This document shows, in pieces, positions 1-7,692 of a stretch of DNA of 64,000 nt. Made by a program: the position numbers and the translations under genes. A model generated the notes under the pieces. The model searched no databases. It was not told the origin of the DNA and saw nothing but the letters and a program-made list of their open reading frames with translations. Positions within the stretch are counted from its first letter, which is position 1; every line of letters begins with the position of its first letter. The stretch covers positions 62,001 to 126,000 of the forward strand of contig QGGY01000010.1 in the NCBI GenBank assembly GCA_003148945.1, given 5' to 3'. This DNA is from Murimonas intestini (GTDB lineage Bacteria; Bacillota; Clostridia; Lachnospirales; Lachnospiraceae).

Positions 1-164
1 CCATAACTATTTCCTCCCTCATTTGTTTATAATCAAAGGCAATTTGCCTATTGATTCATCATCTTTCCGATCCTCAGATTTGGCCCAAAATATACTACAT
101 AATCATATATAGTAGTAAAAAAAATTTCGGGTTTCTTAGAAAATTAATATCATTTAAAGATGGC
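1..164. other. Intergenic, no gene seen
   Basis: AT-rich non-coding sequence before the tRNA terminator. I see no open frame with a ribosome site and no RNA gene. Confidence 0.5.
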
Positions 165-165
165 T

Positions 166-204
166 GTAAAATAAAAGGATTCCCCTTATTACAAGGGAAA
201 TCCT
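166..204 (-). terminator. Rho-independent terminator of tRNA-Ala
   Basis: Read on the minus strand, a 12-bp stem (204-193 with 187-176, one G-U pair) with a short loop is followed by TTTTATTTT. It lies directly downstream of the tRNA 3' end. Confidence 0.75.
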
Positions 205-208
205 ATAA

Positions 209-281
<73 letters not shown>

Positions 282-362
282 GGAAAATATGTTTTTATTA
301 TATCTTATCTTACTAAGTTTTTCAACTATATTTTTATTTAATTTGCCCCGCATGAGCGGGGC

Positions 363-413
363 GCGTTACTGCTCACTCTGTGACCAGTAACACGCTTCGC
401 GGTGCACAGAAAC
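363..413. repeat. REP-like palindromic repeat, family 2
   Basis: A near-palindrome of type GTTACTG-TCAC-TCC-GTGA-CAGTAAC, followed by a tail (ACACGCTTCGCGG...CACAGAAACG). It closely matches 1567-1619, and the palindromic core also matches 3967-3993 and 9604-9625. The arms can form a hairpin of about 12 bp. Confidence 0.7.
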
Positions 414-444
414 GTAGGGCGGTTACTTGTTAAAAATTATTTAT

Positions 445-484
445 AACGGTTCAGTACCTTCACAGTTACCTGCAAAATAGTTAC
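445..484 (-). repeat. MITE remnant (internally deleted), minus orientation
   Basis: On the minus strand this reads GTAACTATT...GCAGGTAACTGTGAAGG and ends TACTGAAC. These are the two ends of the 133-bp element at 11910-12042, with the middle missing. Confidence 0.55.
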
Positions 485-486
485 AA

Positions 487-1482
487 TTATTTTTCGGCTG
501 TAAGGGAATCTATTTTCCTGAGTTCTTCAGCAGTAAAGGGAGAGTGTTTTATAACCTTCAGATTATCAAGGATCTGCTCAGGCTTTGAGGCTCCTATGAG
601 GACGCTTGTGACGGCGCCGTCTCTGAGCACCCATCCGAGGGCCATCTGTGCGAGAGACTCTCCTCTTGATCTGGCTATGGAATCCAGCTGACGGATACAG
701 TCCAGGCGTTCCTGGGTGAGCTGGTCTTTATGCAGAAAACGTCCATCTGTAGCTATGCGGCTGTCAGATGGGATCCCCTTTAAATACCTGTCAGTCAGCA
801 TTCCCTGGGCCAGGGGTGAGAAAGAGATGATTCCTTTTTTCTGCTCCACGGCAGCAGCCTTCAAACCATTGTTTTCAATGGTACGGTTAAAGATATTGTA
901 GGAATTCTGATTAATGATGAACGGGCAGCCCATTTCTTTAAGGATTTTGCCCGCTTTTACCATGGTTGGCCCGTCATAGTTGGAGAGGCCGGCATAGAGA
1001 GCCTTTCCGCTTCTGACTGCCTGGTCCAGTGCATCCATGGTTTCCTCAAGAGGAGTTTCAGGGTCCATCCTGTGATGATAGAAGATATCTACATACTCCA
1101 AACCCATCCTCTGCAGGCTCTGGTCCAGGCTGGCAAGAAGATATTTCCTGCTGCCCCAGTCTCCGTATGGGCCGGGCCACATGGTATAGCCTGCCTTTGT
1201 GCTGATTATCATCTCGTCCCTGTATCCGGCCAAGTCTTCTTTTAAGATTCTTCCAAAATTTCTCTCGGCGCTGCCGGGTTCCGGTCCATAGTTATTTGCC
1301 AGGTCGAAATGAGTGATGCCATTGTCAAAGGCTGTAAAGCACAGCGCTTTCATATTACTGAAAGCTGCCGTATCACCAAAATTATGCCATAATCCCAGGG
1401 ATACCACTGGCAGCTTCAGGCCGCTGCAGCCACAGCGGTTATAAGCTGTCTCATTGTATCTTGTATCACTTGCTTTGTACAT
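487..1482 (-). CDS. Aldo/keto reductase, YghZ-like (L-glyceraldehyde 3-phosphate reductase family)
   Basis: This is a 331-aa cytosolic TIM-barrel NADPH-dependent oxidoreductase. The catalytic tetrad of the family is visible as D60, Y65 (in DLANNYG), K96 (STKAGY) and H137 (YHHR). The start of the barrel (SGLKLPVVSLGLWHNFG) and the insertion WPGPYGDWGSRK match the YghZ/Gpr group, which detoxifies L-glyceraldehyde 3-phosphate and methylglyoxal in Escherichia coli. The length is close to the family norm of about 330-346 aa. The start is supported by AGAAGGAG 8 nt upstream. The gene is monocistronic and divergent from the MerR gene at 1826, whose operator lies between them. MerR control of this reductase is possible but unproven. 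The physiological substrate cannot be read from sequence. Confidence 0.88.
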   Translation of the reverse strand: MYKASDTRYNETAYNRCGCSGLKLPVVSLGLWHNFGDTAAFSNMKALCFTAFDNGITHFDLANNYGPEPGSAERNFGRILKEDLAGYRDEMIISTKAGYTMWPGPYGDWGSRKYLLASLDQSLQRMGLEYVDIFYHHRMDPETPLEETMDALDQAVRSGKALYAGLSNYDGPTMVKAGKILKEMGCPFIINQNSYNIFNRTIENNGLKAAAVEQKKGIISFSPLAQGMLTDRYLKGIPSDSRIATDGRFLHKDQLTQERLDCIRQLDSIARSRGESLAQMALGWVLRDGAVTSVLIGASKPEQILDNLKVIKHSPFTAEELRKIDSLTAEK

Positions 1483-1566
1483 GTAAATATTCTCCTTCTC
1501 TCTGTCATGGCATATACTGCAGCAGTCCGGCTGTCTTGGGATAGTGGCATGTGAACAGTACCCCCT

Positions 1567-1619
1567 GCGTTACTGTTCACTCCGTGACCAGTAACACGCT
1601 CCGCGATGCACAGAAACGG
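1567..1619. repeat. REP-like palindromic repeat, family 2
   Basis: Second, nearly identical copy of the 363-413 repeat, including the tail that ends CACAGAAACGG. The palindromic arms are GTTACTGTTCAC and GTGACCAGTAAC (11 of 12 pair). Confidence 0.75.
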
Positions 1620-1626
1620 CAAAAAC

Positions 1627-1692
1627 CGCCGTTTCGCGCTGCAACCCTCGGGATTTTCGTGCAAATATGCACGAAAACACCTCGCGGGATGG
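1627..1692. repeat. Composite repeat, family 3 (TTTTCGTGCA palindrome)
   Basis: The segment carries ATTTTCGTGCA...TGCACGAAAAC flanked by CTCGGG and CTCGCGGG. The reverse complement of this block recurs at 7645-7692. Positions 1627-1642 are exactly repeated, inverted, at 2249-2264 inside the 3' end of the MerR gene. Confidence 0.65.
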
Positions 1693-1764
1693 TGACGTGT
1701 GAACACTACCCCCCATGCTGCAATATATGTTTAGTTTTCAGCTCCTGTATTTACATATACTAAC

Positions 1765-1784
1765 ACTTCAAGTATACTTGAAGT
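1765..1784. promoter_or_regulatory. Perfect 20-bp palindrome, probable MerR operator
   Basis: ACTTCAAGTATACTTGAAGT is a perfect palindrome 41 bp upstream of the MerR start. MerR-family dimers bind palindromes of this form placed between or near the -35 and -10 boxes. Autoregulation is the simplest reading. The divergent aldo/keto reductase is another possible target. Confidence 0.6.
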
Positions 1785-1825
1785 CAACCGGGAATTTTAC
1801 AATTCAGATAAGTATGGAGGATGGT

Positions 1826-2284
1826 ATGAAAACATATACGATCAGGGAAGTATCACAATTATTTAATCTTCCGGCTTCTACTCTCCGGTATTATGAGGAG
1901 ATGGGCATACTGACAAATATCGGGAGGTCAGATACCGGGCAGCGCATCTATACAGAAGCGCACATTAACCGTCTCAGGAGTATCTGCTGCTTCAAGGGGA
2001 CCGGTATGTCTATCCCCAAGCTCCAGGCATTCTTTGCTTATGAAGAGAATGAAGAAGATCATATAGATGATATCCTGTCTCTTCTGTCAGGGCAGAAGGA
2101 GCAGGTGGAAAAACAGATCGTACAGCTTCAGGCTGACCTGGAACATGTAAAGAGAAAATTAAGCTATTATGGAGATATTAAGAGGTCAATAGAGTGCGGC
2201 ATGCCGCGCCCATCCTGGGATGACTATAGAAAACCAGCCGGTAGTTTGGCAGCGCGAAACGGCGAATTTTGCAGTTCCGGTTAA
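1826..2284 (+). CDS. MerR-family transcriptional regulator
   Basis: This is a 152-aa DNA-binding regulator. The N-terminal winged helix (YTIREVSQLFNLPASTLRYYEEMGIL, residues about 3-28) has the hallmark LRYYEE motif. A dimerising coiled coil follows (SGQKEQVEKQIVQLQADLEHVKRKL). I chose the ATG at 1826 because GGAGG ends 5 nt before it and the HTH starts immediately. The frame is open to 1715 but has no better site. There is no C-terminal cysteine cluster, so metal sensing is unlikely, and the AdhR/YfmP-like single-effector type fits better. The last residues are encoded by a dispersed repeat: 2249-2264 is an exact inverted copy of 1627-1642. The native C-terminus has therefore probably been replaced. 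The effector is unknown. Confidence 0.85.
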   Translation: MKTYTIREVSQLFNLPASTLRYYEEMGILTNIGRSDTGQRIYTEAHINRLRSICCFKGTGMSIPKLQAFFAYEENEEDHIDDILSLLSGQKEQVEKQIVQLQADLEHVKRKLSYYGDIKRSIECGMPRPSWDDYRKPAGSLAARNGEFCSSG

Positions 2285-2302
2285 GAGATGTCAGGCATAA
2301 CA

Positions 2303-2336
2303 GCCCGGCCGCCAGCTGTATAGCTGATGGCCGGGC
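2303..2336. terminator. GC-rich hairpin between convergent genes
   Basis: GCCCGGCC at 2303-2310 pairs with GGCCGGGC at 2329-2336, with an inner CAGCT/AGCTG. There is no clear T-run on either side, so this is a weak terminator candidate serving the converging MerR and 2357 genes. Confidence 0.4.
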
Positions 2337-2356
2337 GGCAGTATGCAGAAACTGCG

Positions 2357-2833
2357 TCAGCAGAGTACGATGATCTTACGCGGTGTGGTCTGAGGCGGGA
2401 GGCTTCTTGTAGTCACGCCATAGAAGACGATAAGATAATGTCCGCCGGGCCTGCAGTTAAAGCGCTGGCCGTTTGCAGTGACAATCTGGGTTGCTGAGGA
2501 TGGATTCAGCTTAAGAGAATGGTTTGCGGCATTTAGATTTCTGTCAAAGAAGTCTGCCATCACATTTTCATTAGCTCCTGTTCTTGCTATGAGAGCCGCC
2601 TGGTAGCGCGGAGGGTATATGAGCGGAACCGGAAGTGTTTCATCATAAAAAGCCGTGACGCGCATCCCTGGGCGCAGCTGCATATTATCCACCACATAGG
2701 TATCAGCATTGAGTATGAAGTTTACAACATTTTCAGATGTCCGGAGGGTAATAAGCTGATTGCAGCACTGGTTCTGGAAGGGTGCTATTTCCTGTATAAT
2801 GCCTGTCACAGGCACAAAAATTGGGTTTGCCAT
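2357..2833 (-). CDS. Conserved hypothetical protein, possible OB-fold-like N-terminus
   Basis: I do not recognise this 158-aa protein. I chose the ATG at 2833 because AAAGGA stands about 9 nt upstream. An upstream in-frame ATG at 2890 has no comparable site and would overlap the yitT stop codon. The first 80 residues (FVPVTGIIQEI, QLITLRT, VNFILNADTYVVDNMQLRPGMRVTAFYD) look like short beta strands separated by turns, as in an OB-type barrel. That is a guess from pattern only. There is no signal peptide or membrane segment. It lies 53 bp downstream of yitT on the same strand and may be co-transcribed with it. Confidence 0.6.
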   Translation of the reverse strand: MANPIFVPVTGIIQEIAPFQNQCCNQLITLRTSENVVNFILNADTYVVDNMQLRPGMRVTAFYDETLPVPLIYPPRYQAALIARTGANENVMADFFDRNLNAANHSLKLNPSSATQIVTANGQRFNCRPGGHYLIVFYGVTTRSLPPQTTPRKIIVLC

Positions 2834-2886
2834 TGAAATATTCCTTTTTTGTTTAAAATATGCAGATGAAACTGACTGGTTCCTTA

Positions 2887-3765
2887 TCACTCTCTTTTTT
2901 CACCCACCTGAATCGTATGGAAGCCTTCACCGTGTACCTCATTTGATTCAAGGACAATGATAAAAGAGTCAGGATCGGCAGCCTTGACAGCCTTCTGTAC
3001 GGCGTACATCTGTTTATTATTACATGCGCACATGACCACCTCTTTGTCATCCTGCCTGTATCCTCCGGCAGCTTTCAGAAGCGTGGAGCCTCTCTGGCAG
3101 CATTCTTCAATCGTGTTTGCTATCCTGGCCCCATCAGAAGTGACGATAAGGGCCAGTTTACCTGCATTTATTCCGTACATGACCTTGTCTGTAACAATTG
3201 CAAACAGATAGTTTACAATCATACCGTAGATAATGCCGTCTACATCCCGGAATATGAGCCCGCTGGCAAGTACGATCCCTACATCAGATAAAAAGGCGAT
3301 TTTCCCTATGGACATGTGGGGTCTTACTGCCTTGACGGCCATGATAATGAAATCCGAGCCTCCTGTTGAGGAATTCTGCATATATATGAGTGCATACCCA
3401 AGTCCGGCTATCACACCTGTGCATATGGCGGAAAGGAGCCTGGGTCCTTCATATACAGGCAGCAGAGGGGCGCCAAAGTCGATGAGCAGAGAAGAGATGA
3501 TCATCGAGCGGAGAGATCGCAGGAAAAAGGTGCGGCCAAGCAGCTTATAGCAGAGGATGGCCAGAGGGATGTTCATGACTATTGTGGTAAGCCCTACAGG
3601 CAGGCCGAACAGCCTGTAGAAGATGATAGAGATACCTGAGAATCCCGTCATGGGAAACTGTGCATTCATGGCGAAATTATAGATGCCGATGGCGATCAGG
3701 ATGTTGCCAAGCAGCTCTATTGCAAAGGCCTTGATGCTTTCTTTGTGTTTGGAATTTAGTTTCAT
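2887..3765 (-). CDS. YitT-family membrane protein (DUF161 + DUF2179)
   Basis: This is a 292-aa protein with about five or six hydrophobic segments in the first 200 residues (for example LLGNILIAIGIYNFAM and LSAICTGVIAGLGYALIYM). A cytosolic C-terminal DUF2179-type domain follows (about 205-290, AGKLALIVTSDGARIANTI...GSTLLKAAGGY). This order is typical of the YitT/YpjC family, whose members are proposed transporters of unknown substrate. I start at 3765, with GGAGG 8 nt upstream. An ATG five codons earlier overlaps that site. The transcript appears to have a long structured leader (3793-3888). The downstream hypothetical gene at 2357 may be in the same operon. Confidence 0.85.
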   Translation of the reverse strand: MKLNSKHKESIKAFAIELLGNILIAIGIYNFAMNAQFPMTGFSGISIIFYRLFGLPVGLTTIVMNIPLAILCYKLLGRTFFLRSLRSMIISSLLIDFGAPLLPVYEGPRLLSAICTGVIAGLGYALIYMQNSSTGGSDFIIMAVKAVRPHMSIGKIAFLSDVGIVLASGLIFRDVDGIIYGMIVNYLFAIVTDKVMYGINAGKLALIVTSDGARIANTIEECCQRGSTLLKAAGGYRQDDKEVVMCACNNKQMYAVQKAVKAADPDSFIIVLESNEVHGEGFHTIQVGEKRE

Positions 3766-3792
3766 TTTCAGTTCCTCCATTCATATTGATCC

Positions 3793-3888
3793 GTGCAGGA
3801 GCGGGGAAGTACTGGGAACCCCGCTGTATTTTGCACATAAAAAAGAACGGATGCAAATTATAGTGATATAATTCGCATCCGCTCTTTT
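3793..3888 (-). promoter_or_regulatory. Structured leader of yitT: two hairpins
   Basis: On the minus strand two hairpins precede yitT. The first to be transcribed (3888-3841) has a long stem around GGATGC-AATTATA and is followed directly by TTTTTT, so it resembles an intrinsic terminator. The second (3836-3793) nests GTGCA/TGCAC around GCGGGG/CCCCGC. A terminator placed upstream of the gene it leads into suggests attenuation or a cis-regulatory RNA. I do not recognise it as a known riboswitch class. Confidence 0.5.
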
Positions 3889-3966
3889 AGTAATATAAGT
3901 CTACCACAACATGAAAAAAATTGCAATAATTCTCGAAATCGAAACTGCTGCATAAACTAGAGGTGA

Positions 3967-3993
3967 GTTACTGTTCACTCCGTGACCAGTAAC
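3967..3993. repeat. REP-like palindromic repeat, family 2 (core only)
   Basis: The core matches the 27-bp palindrome of the copy at 1567, without the GC-rich tail. Confidence 0.7.
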
Positions 3994-4001
3994 AGAGATG
4001 A

Positions 4002-4034
4002 GTAACTATTCAGCAGTGGTAATTGTGAAGATGT
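4002..4034 (+). repeat. MITE remnant
   Basis: It begins GTAACTATTCAGCAG, exactly as the left end of the element at 11910, and goes directly into a degenerate right-end-like AATTGTGAAG. It is an internally deleted copy. Confidence 0.45.
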
Positions 4035-4083
4035 GAAGCAGCTGCAGATTTGAAAACTGCAGCCTGCCGGAAGGAATAAAATT

Positions 4084-4884
4084 ATGGAAATTAAAAAAAG
4101 GATTCTTATGAACTCCAGTTGTTATAAAACCGGAAGAACAATATCACCCCAGGGAATCATGACCCACTCAACAGCCACGCCGGGTGGGACGGCGGAAGAC
4201 TTTATCAGCTACTGGAATGGGGATGTGTCAGAATGTACGACTTATATTATTGATGATACGGGCATATACCAGCTGCTGCCGGAGAAACACAGAAGCTGGC
4301 ATGCGGGTTCCCCGGCGAATGATATGTATATCAGCTATGAAATATGTGAGCCGGGTACATTCCAGTATAATGGACAGTGGGCCACTATGGGAAATTATGA
4401 TCCCACCCTGCCTGAAAATATCAGGTATTTTAACACGGTATATGCTTATGCAGTGGAACTGAGCGCTTATTTTTGTAAAAAGTATGGGTGGGAACCTGAT
4501 TCCAGCCATGTACTGTGCCATCAGGAGGGGTATCAGAAAGGAGTTGCCACAGATCACATCGATGTACTGCAGTGGTTCCCGAAACACGGGAAGAGTATGG
4601 ATGATTTCAGGGCGGATGTCCGGGCATGTATGAATTCATCGGATGGCAGCTCCAAGCCGGATATTCAGATCAAATACTATGTCCAGGCCGGGTCATACAA
4701 GGATGAGAAGCTGGCCAAAAGTTTTTCAGCTGTTCTGGCACAAAAGGGTTTTCCGGCATTTGTAAAGAAGATTTCGGGCATGTACAAGGTCCAGGCCGGG
4801 GCATTTGAGAATATAGAAAATGCAAGGAAGACAGTGGAAAAATTGCAGGAGGCCGGGTTCGAAGCGTTTATCGTTGAAGGCTGA
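4084..4884 (+). CDS. N-acetylmuramoyl-L-alanine amidase (Amidase_2) with C-terminal SPOR domain
   Basis: This 266-aa enzyme should cut the lactyl-amide bond between MurNAc and the stem peptide. The amidase_2 fold covers about residues 20-180. H28 in THSTATPG, H146 in CHQEGYQKG and D157/H158 in ATDH are in the places of the zinc site and catalytic residues. Residues about 196-266 form a SPOR domain (YYVQAGSYKDEKLAKSF...YKVQAGAFENIENA), which binds denuded glycan. There is no signal peptide, as in phage-type endolysins and spore-cortex amidases released by lysis. The gene stands alone with no phage genes nearby, so it may be a domesticated lysin or a sporulation hydrolase. Confidence 0.87.
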   Translation: MEIKKRILMNSSCYKTGRTISPQGIMTHSTATPGGTAEDFISYWNGDVSECTTYIIDDTGIYQLLPEKHRSWHAGSPANDMYISYEICEPGTFQYNGQWATMGNYDPTLPENIRYFNTVYAYAVELSAYFCKKYGWEPDSSHVLCHQEGYQKGVATDHIDVLQWFPKHGKSMDDFRADVRACMNSSDGSSKPDIQIKYYVQAGSYKDEKLAKSFSAVLAQKGFPAFVKKISGMYKVQAGAFENIENARKTVEKLQEAGFEAFIVEG

Positions 4885-4891
4885 ATAAGGC

Positions 4892-5091
4892 CGTAACAGT
4901 TCAGCTTTTAACTGTTCCGCGAAACTGTGTTATAGTCAGACGGCTGAATTGTAACATCAGGACCTGGCGTTCTGCTGAAATTAGTTGCACAATATTCCAG
5001 GAGCATTTATAATATAAGAGCAGGCCTGTATCTTTAATGCACAGACCATGAGCACATGATACAGGTGTGCAGAAATTACTGAACAGTTGCC
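4892..5091 (+). repeat. Degenerate repeat cluster (family 3 fragment and MITE remnant)
   Basis: CCGTAACAGTTCAGC...ACTGTTCCGCG near 4892-4925 matches the start of the repeat at 7618. Positions 5017-5091 (GAGCAGGCCTGT...TGCACAGACC...GTGCAGAAA...TACTGAACAGTTGCC) are a shortened, diverged copy of the MITE at 11910. This explains the gap before mgsA. Confidence 0.5.
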
Positions 5092-5138
5092 ATTCCTTTA
5101 GAAACATAGTGGTAAGAAAAGAAAAAGAGGTAGAAAAG

Positions 5139-5609
5139 ATGAAAGATGAATTTATTACATTCACAATAGGAAAACAGAAGAATATTGCGTTGATCGCCCA
5201 TGACGGGAAGAAAAATGAGCTTATCCAGTGGTGTGCAGACAATAAGTCAACTCTGGAAAAGCATTTTCTGTGCGGTACAGGAACGACAGCCAGGATGATC
5301 ACAGAAAAGACAGGACTTCCTGTAAAAGGCTACAACAGCGGCCCTCTGGGCGGTGACCAGCAGATCGGGGCAAAAGTAGTAGAAGGAAAAGTGGATTTTA
5401 TCGTGTTCTTTTCGGATCCTCTGGAGGCACAGCCTCATGACCCGGATGTAAAAGCGCTGCTGCGTATTGCACAGGTCTATGACATCCCCATTGCCAATAA
5501 TAAGGCAACAGCAGATTTTATGATAACATCTGCCTTTATGGATAAGGAATATGAGCATCAGGTAATTAATTTTAAAAGAAATATCCAGGAGCGTGCAAAG
5601 TCACTTTAA
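5139..5609 (+). CDS. mgsA: Methylglyoxal synthase
   Basis: This 156-aa cytosolic enzyme converts dihydroxyacetone phosphate to methylglyoxal and phosphate, an overflow bypass of lower glycolysis. The residues known as D71, H98 and D101 in the Escherichia coli enzyme are D73 (GGDQQIG), H100 and D103 (AQPHDPDVKALLR). The phosphate-binding GTGTTA and GPLGGD stretches are intact and the length is normal. I start at 5139 because AAAGAGG lies 8 nt upstream. The open frame extends further into repeat sequence with no ribosome site. It is a single gene closed by a strong terminator. Aldo/keto reductases at 487 and elsewhere could detoxify its product. Confidence 0.96.
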   Translation: MKDEFITFTIGKQKNIALIAHDGKKNELIQWCADNKSTLEKHFLCGTGTTARMITEKTGLPVKGYNSGPLGGDQQIGAKVVEGKVDFIVFFSDPLEAQPHDPDVKALLRIAQVYDIPIANNKATADFMITSAFMDKEYEHQVINFKRNIQERAKSL

Positions 5610-5623
5610 TGACTTACGCGGGG

Positions 5624-5658
5624 ATTTAAAACCGGAGTGGAGAGCTCCGGTTTTAAAT
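5624..5658. terminator. Bidirectional terminator, mgsA and yqeY
   Basis: A perfect 14-bp stem, ATTTAAAACCGGAG with its complement, and a 7-nt loop lie between converging genes. The A/T-rich arm bases supply a U-tract in both directions. Confidence 0.85.
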
Positions 5659-5684
5659 CACACTTTTGTTCTGATACAGCGGGG

Positions 5685-6131
5685 CTACTGCATCATTCCC
5701 TGAAGAACCTGATTTACAAGCTTGCCGTCTGCCCTGCCCTTTACCCTGGGCATCAGTTCTTTCATTATGCGGCCTTTGTCTTTAGCGGATGGTGCGTCTA
5801 TCCCAAGTGACGTGAGAACTTCTGTGATCACGTTCCTGATCTCGTCCTCATTTAACATATGCGGGGCGAATTCCTCATAAACAGCAATTCTCTTTGTACA
5901 TTCATCGATGATGTCTGTGCGGTCAGCTGGTGTCAGATCCAGAGTTTCCTTTGTCTGCTTGATCTCTTTAAGTACAACTTCATTCTCTTCTTCTTCTGTC
6001 AGATCCTCACGCTTATCGATAGCTTTATTTTTTAGGGCGGACAAAAGCATGGAAAGAGAATCTTTTCTTTCCTTTTCACCAGCCTTCATTGCTGCTACCA
6101 TTGCACTTCTGACTTCATCTATTCTGCTCAT
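5685..6131 (-). CDS. yqeY: GatB/YqeY domain-containing protein
   Basis: This is a 148-aa, all-helical protein that matches the YqeY family along its length. That family is homologous to the tRNA-binding tail of the GatB amidotransferase subunit. Visible markers are AMKAGEKERKDSLSMLLSALKNKAID near the N-terminus and the GRIMKELMPRVKGRADGKLVNQVL tail (listed in parts: KGRIMKEL, KGRADGK). The start at 6131 follows AGGAGG with 8 nt spacing. A longer frame to 6191 has no site. Its molecular role is not firmly established, though a link to tRNA-dependent amidation is assumed from homology. Confidence 0.92.
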   Translation of the reverse strand: MSRIDEVRSAMVAAMKAGEKERKDSLSMLLSALKNKAIDKREDLTEEEENEVVLKEIKQTKETLDLTPADRTDIIDECTKRIAVYEEFAPHMLNEDEIRNVITEVLTSLGIDAPSAKDKGRIMKELMPRVKGRADGKLVNQVLQGMMQ

Positions 6132-6211
6132 TTTATATTCCTCCTGATTCATAATATGTTGGTTGTTTACAGTATCAAAACAGTACATCATGTAAGGCTT
6201 TTCAAAAATAT

Positions 6212-7498
6212 TCAGGCTGTAAAGAATCTTGTCACAGCGTCTGTGAGTGAAATTTGGTCTGCGGTGCCCATCAGTTCCCTGGCTGAGTGCATGGCAAGAA
6301 GTGGAACACCGATATCAACAGTCTTTACAGGTACCTGGGCAGAGAGCGGAGAGCCGATGGTACCGCCGCCTGCCTGTCCGGTGCGTTTTACACAGCGCTG
6401 ATATGGAATGCCAAATGTCTGGCAGAGGTTCATCAGACCGCCTACGGCTTCGCAGTCCCATGTATACTTCTGGTTACTGTCCATCTTGATCACAAATCCG
6501 CTGCCCAGCTTCGGGTATGTGGTAATATCATAGGAGGCCGGGTAATTGGGATGGAAACCATGGCCTACATCTACAGAAAGGATCATACTGCCCTGGATAT
6601 CAGAGAGGAATGAGATCCTGTCCCGCCCAAGGGAAGCCCAGATCTTTTCCAGGATAATACTCAGCATCTGGCTGTCAGCACCCTGCTTTGTGCGGCTGCC
6701 AATCTCTTCATTGTCGAACAGGGCGGCCAGACTGATCCTGTCTGAGGGTGAGCTGTCCATCAGCCCATAGATTAAAGCGCACGCTGAGGTAGCGTTGTCA
6801 AGGCGCGGGCTGGATAGGAATTCCCCGTTAAGCCCTACAAGCTGCGGTTCTTCCGGGTTGTAGATATACAGTTCGAAATCAAGGATATCTTCGTATTTTA
6901 CCCCTGTACTGCCGGCAATATAACGCAAGAGATAATCATCCTGGTTCAGAGTCTCATTCACCATGGCACAGAGAGGCATGAGGTGTGTCTGCTTGTCAAG
7001 GCCTCCGGCATTTTCTTCTGACCTGGACATGTGTATAGCCAGGTTTGGTATGGTAAGGACAGGTTTTTTTAAGTCAACATATACCACATCCGGGTTTAAG
7101 AGGTCCTTACTCTTGAGGGCAAGACGTCCCGCTATGGACAGAGGCCTGTCAAAAAACGTGCTGAGAATAGGCCCTCCGTAGATCTCTGCATTTATCTGGA
7201 GATATCCTTTTTTATTAAATGTACCGTTGGGTTTTACACGGAGGCAGGGCCAGTCCGTATGAGCGCCTCCTATATGGACACCCTTGGATAAGTCGGCATC
7301 CCGGCCGATCTTAAAGGCAAAGAGTTCACCTGAGAAAGTCCGGCAATAGTAGCCCTTTCCTTTCTCAAGTGTCCAGGATTCCTTAGAGGAAAGGGGGATA
7401 AATCCGGCTTGGTCCAGAAGGTCAATGGAATGTCCGACCATGTGGAATGGAGAAACACTGTTTTTGAGGTATTCTGTTAAGTTTTCAATAGTATTCAA
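6212..7498 (-). CDS. M18-family aminopeptidase
   Basis: This is a 428-aa zinc metallo-aminopeptidase, cytosolic, with the length typical of bacterial ApeA/ApeB-type enzymes that remove N-terminal residues from peptides. Metal-site motifs are IGGAHTDWP (H80, D82), LFDNEEIGS (adjacent glutamates) and SVDVGH (Asp), with a final HSARELMG carrying the last His. The start appears to be TTG at 7498: AAGGA stands 6 nt upstream, and the nearby ATG at 7503 is out of frame and runs into TGA. It lies 80 bp upstream of yqeY on the same strand, so the two may be co-transcribed. Confidence 0.9.
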   Translation of the reverse strand: MNTIENLTEYLKNSVSPFHMVGHSIDLLDQAGFIPLSSKESWTLEKGKGYYCRTFSGELFAFKIGRDADLSKGVHIGGAHTDWPCLRVKPNGTFNKKGYLQINAEIYGGPILSTFFDRPLSIAGRLALKSKDLLNPDVVYVDLKKPVLTIPNLAIHMSRSEENAGGLDKQTHLMPLCAMVNETLNQDDYLLRYIAGSTGVKYEDILDFELYIYNPEEPQLVGLNGEFLSSPRLDNATSACALIYGLMDSSPSDRISLAALFDNEEIGSRTKQGADSQMLSIILEKIWASLGRDRISFLSDIQGSMILSVDVGHGFHPNYPASYDITTYPKLGSGFVIKMDSNQKYTWDCEAVGGLMNLCQTFGIPYQRCVKRTGQAGGGTIGSPLSAQVPVKTVDIGVPLLAMHSARELMGTADQISLTDAVTRFFTA

Positions 7499-7617
7499 GT
7501 CATATCCTTCTTTCTTAATTAAGCTGTATGCATTCCGTTAAATGAATGTCCATACACTCATAGTTTAATCGAAGGAGGAAGGTTCGTCAATCCCAAAGGT
7601 CTATTTGTTGCTATTTC

Positions 7618-7692
7618 CGTAACAGTTCAGCCTTTCACTGTTCCGCGAGGTGTTTTCGTGCATAATGCACGAAAATCCCGGGAGCTGCTGCG
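7618..7692. repeat. Composite repeat, family 3
   Basis: CGTAACAGTTCAGC...ACTGTTCCGCGAGG is followed by TTTTCGTGCATAATGCACGAAAA and CCCGGGAGCTGCTGCGC. It is an inverted, diverged copy of 1640-1692. The TTTTCGTGCA palindrome could act as a hairpin. Confidence 0.6.

Noticed and set aside
4084-4884. Prophage lysis cassette
   Set aside because: The amidase is phage-like, but no holin, structural, integrase or other phage gene is within many kilobases.
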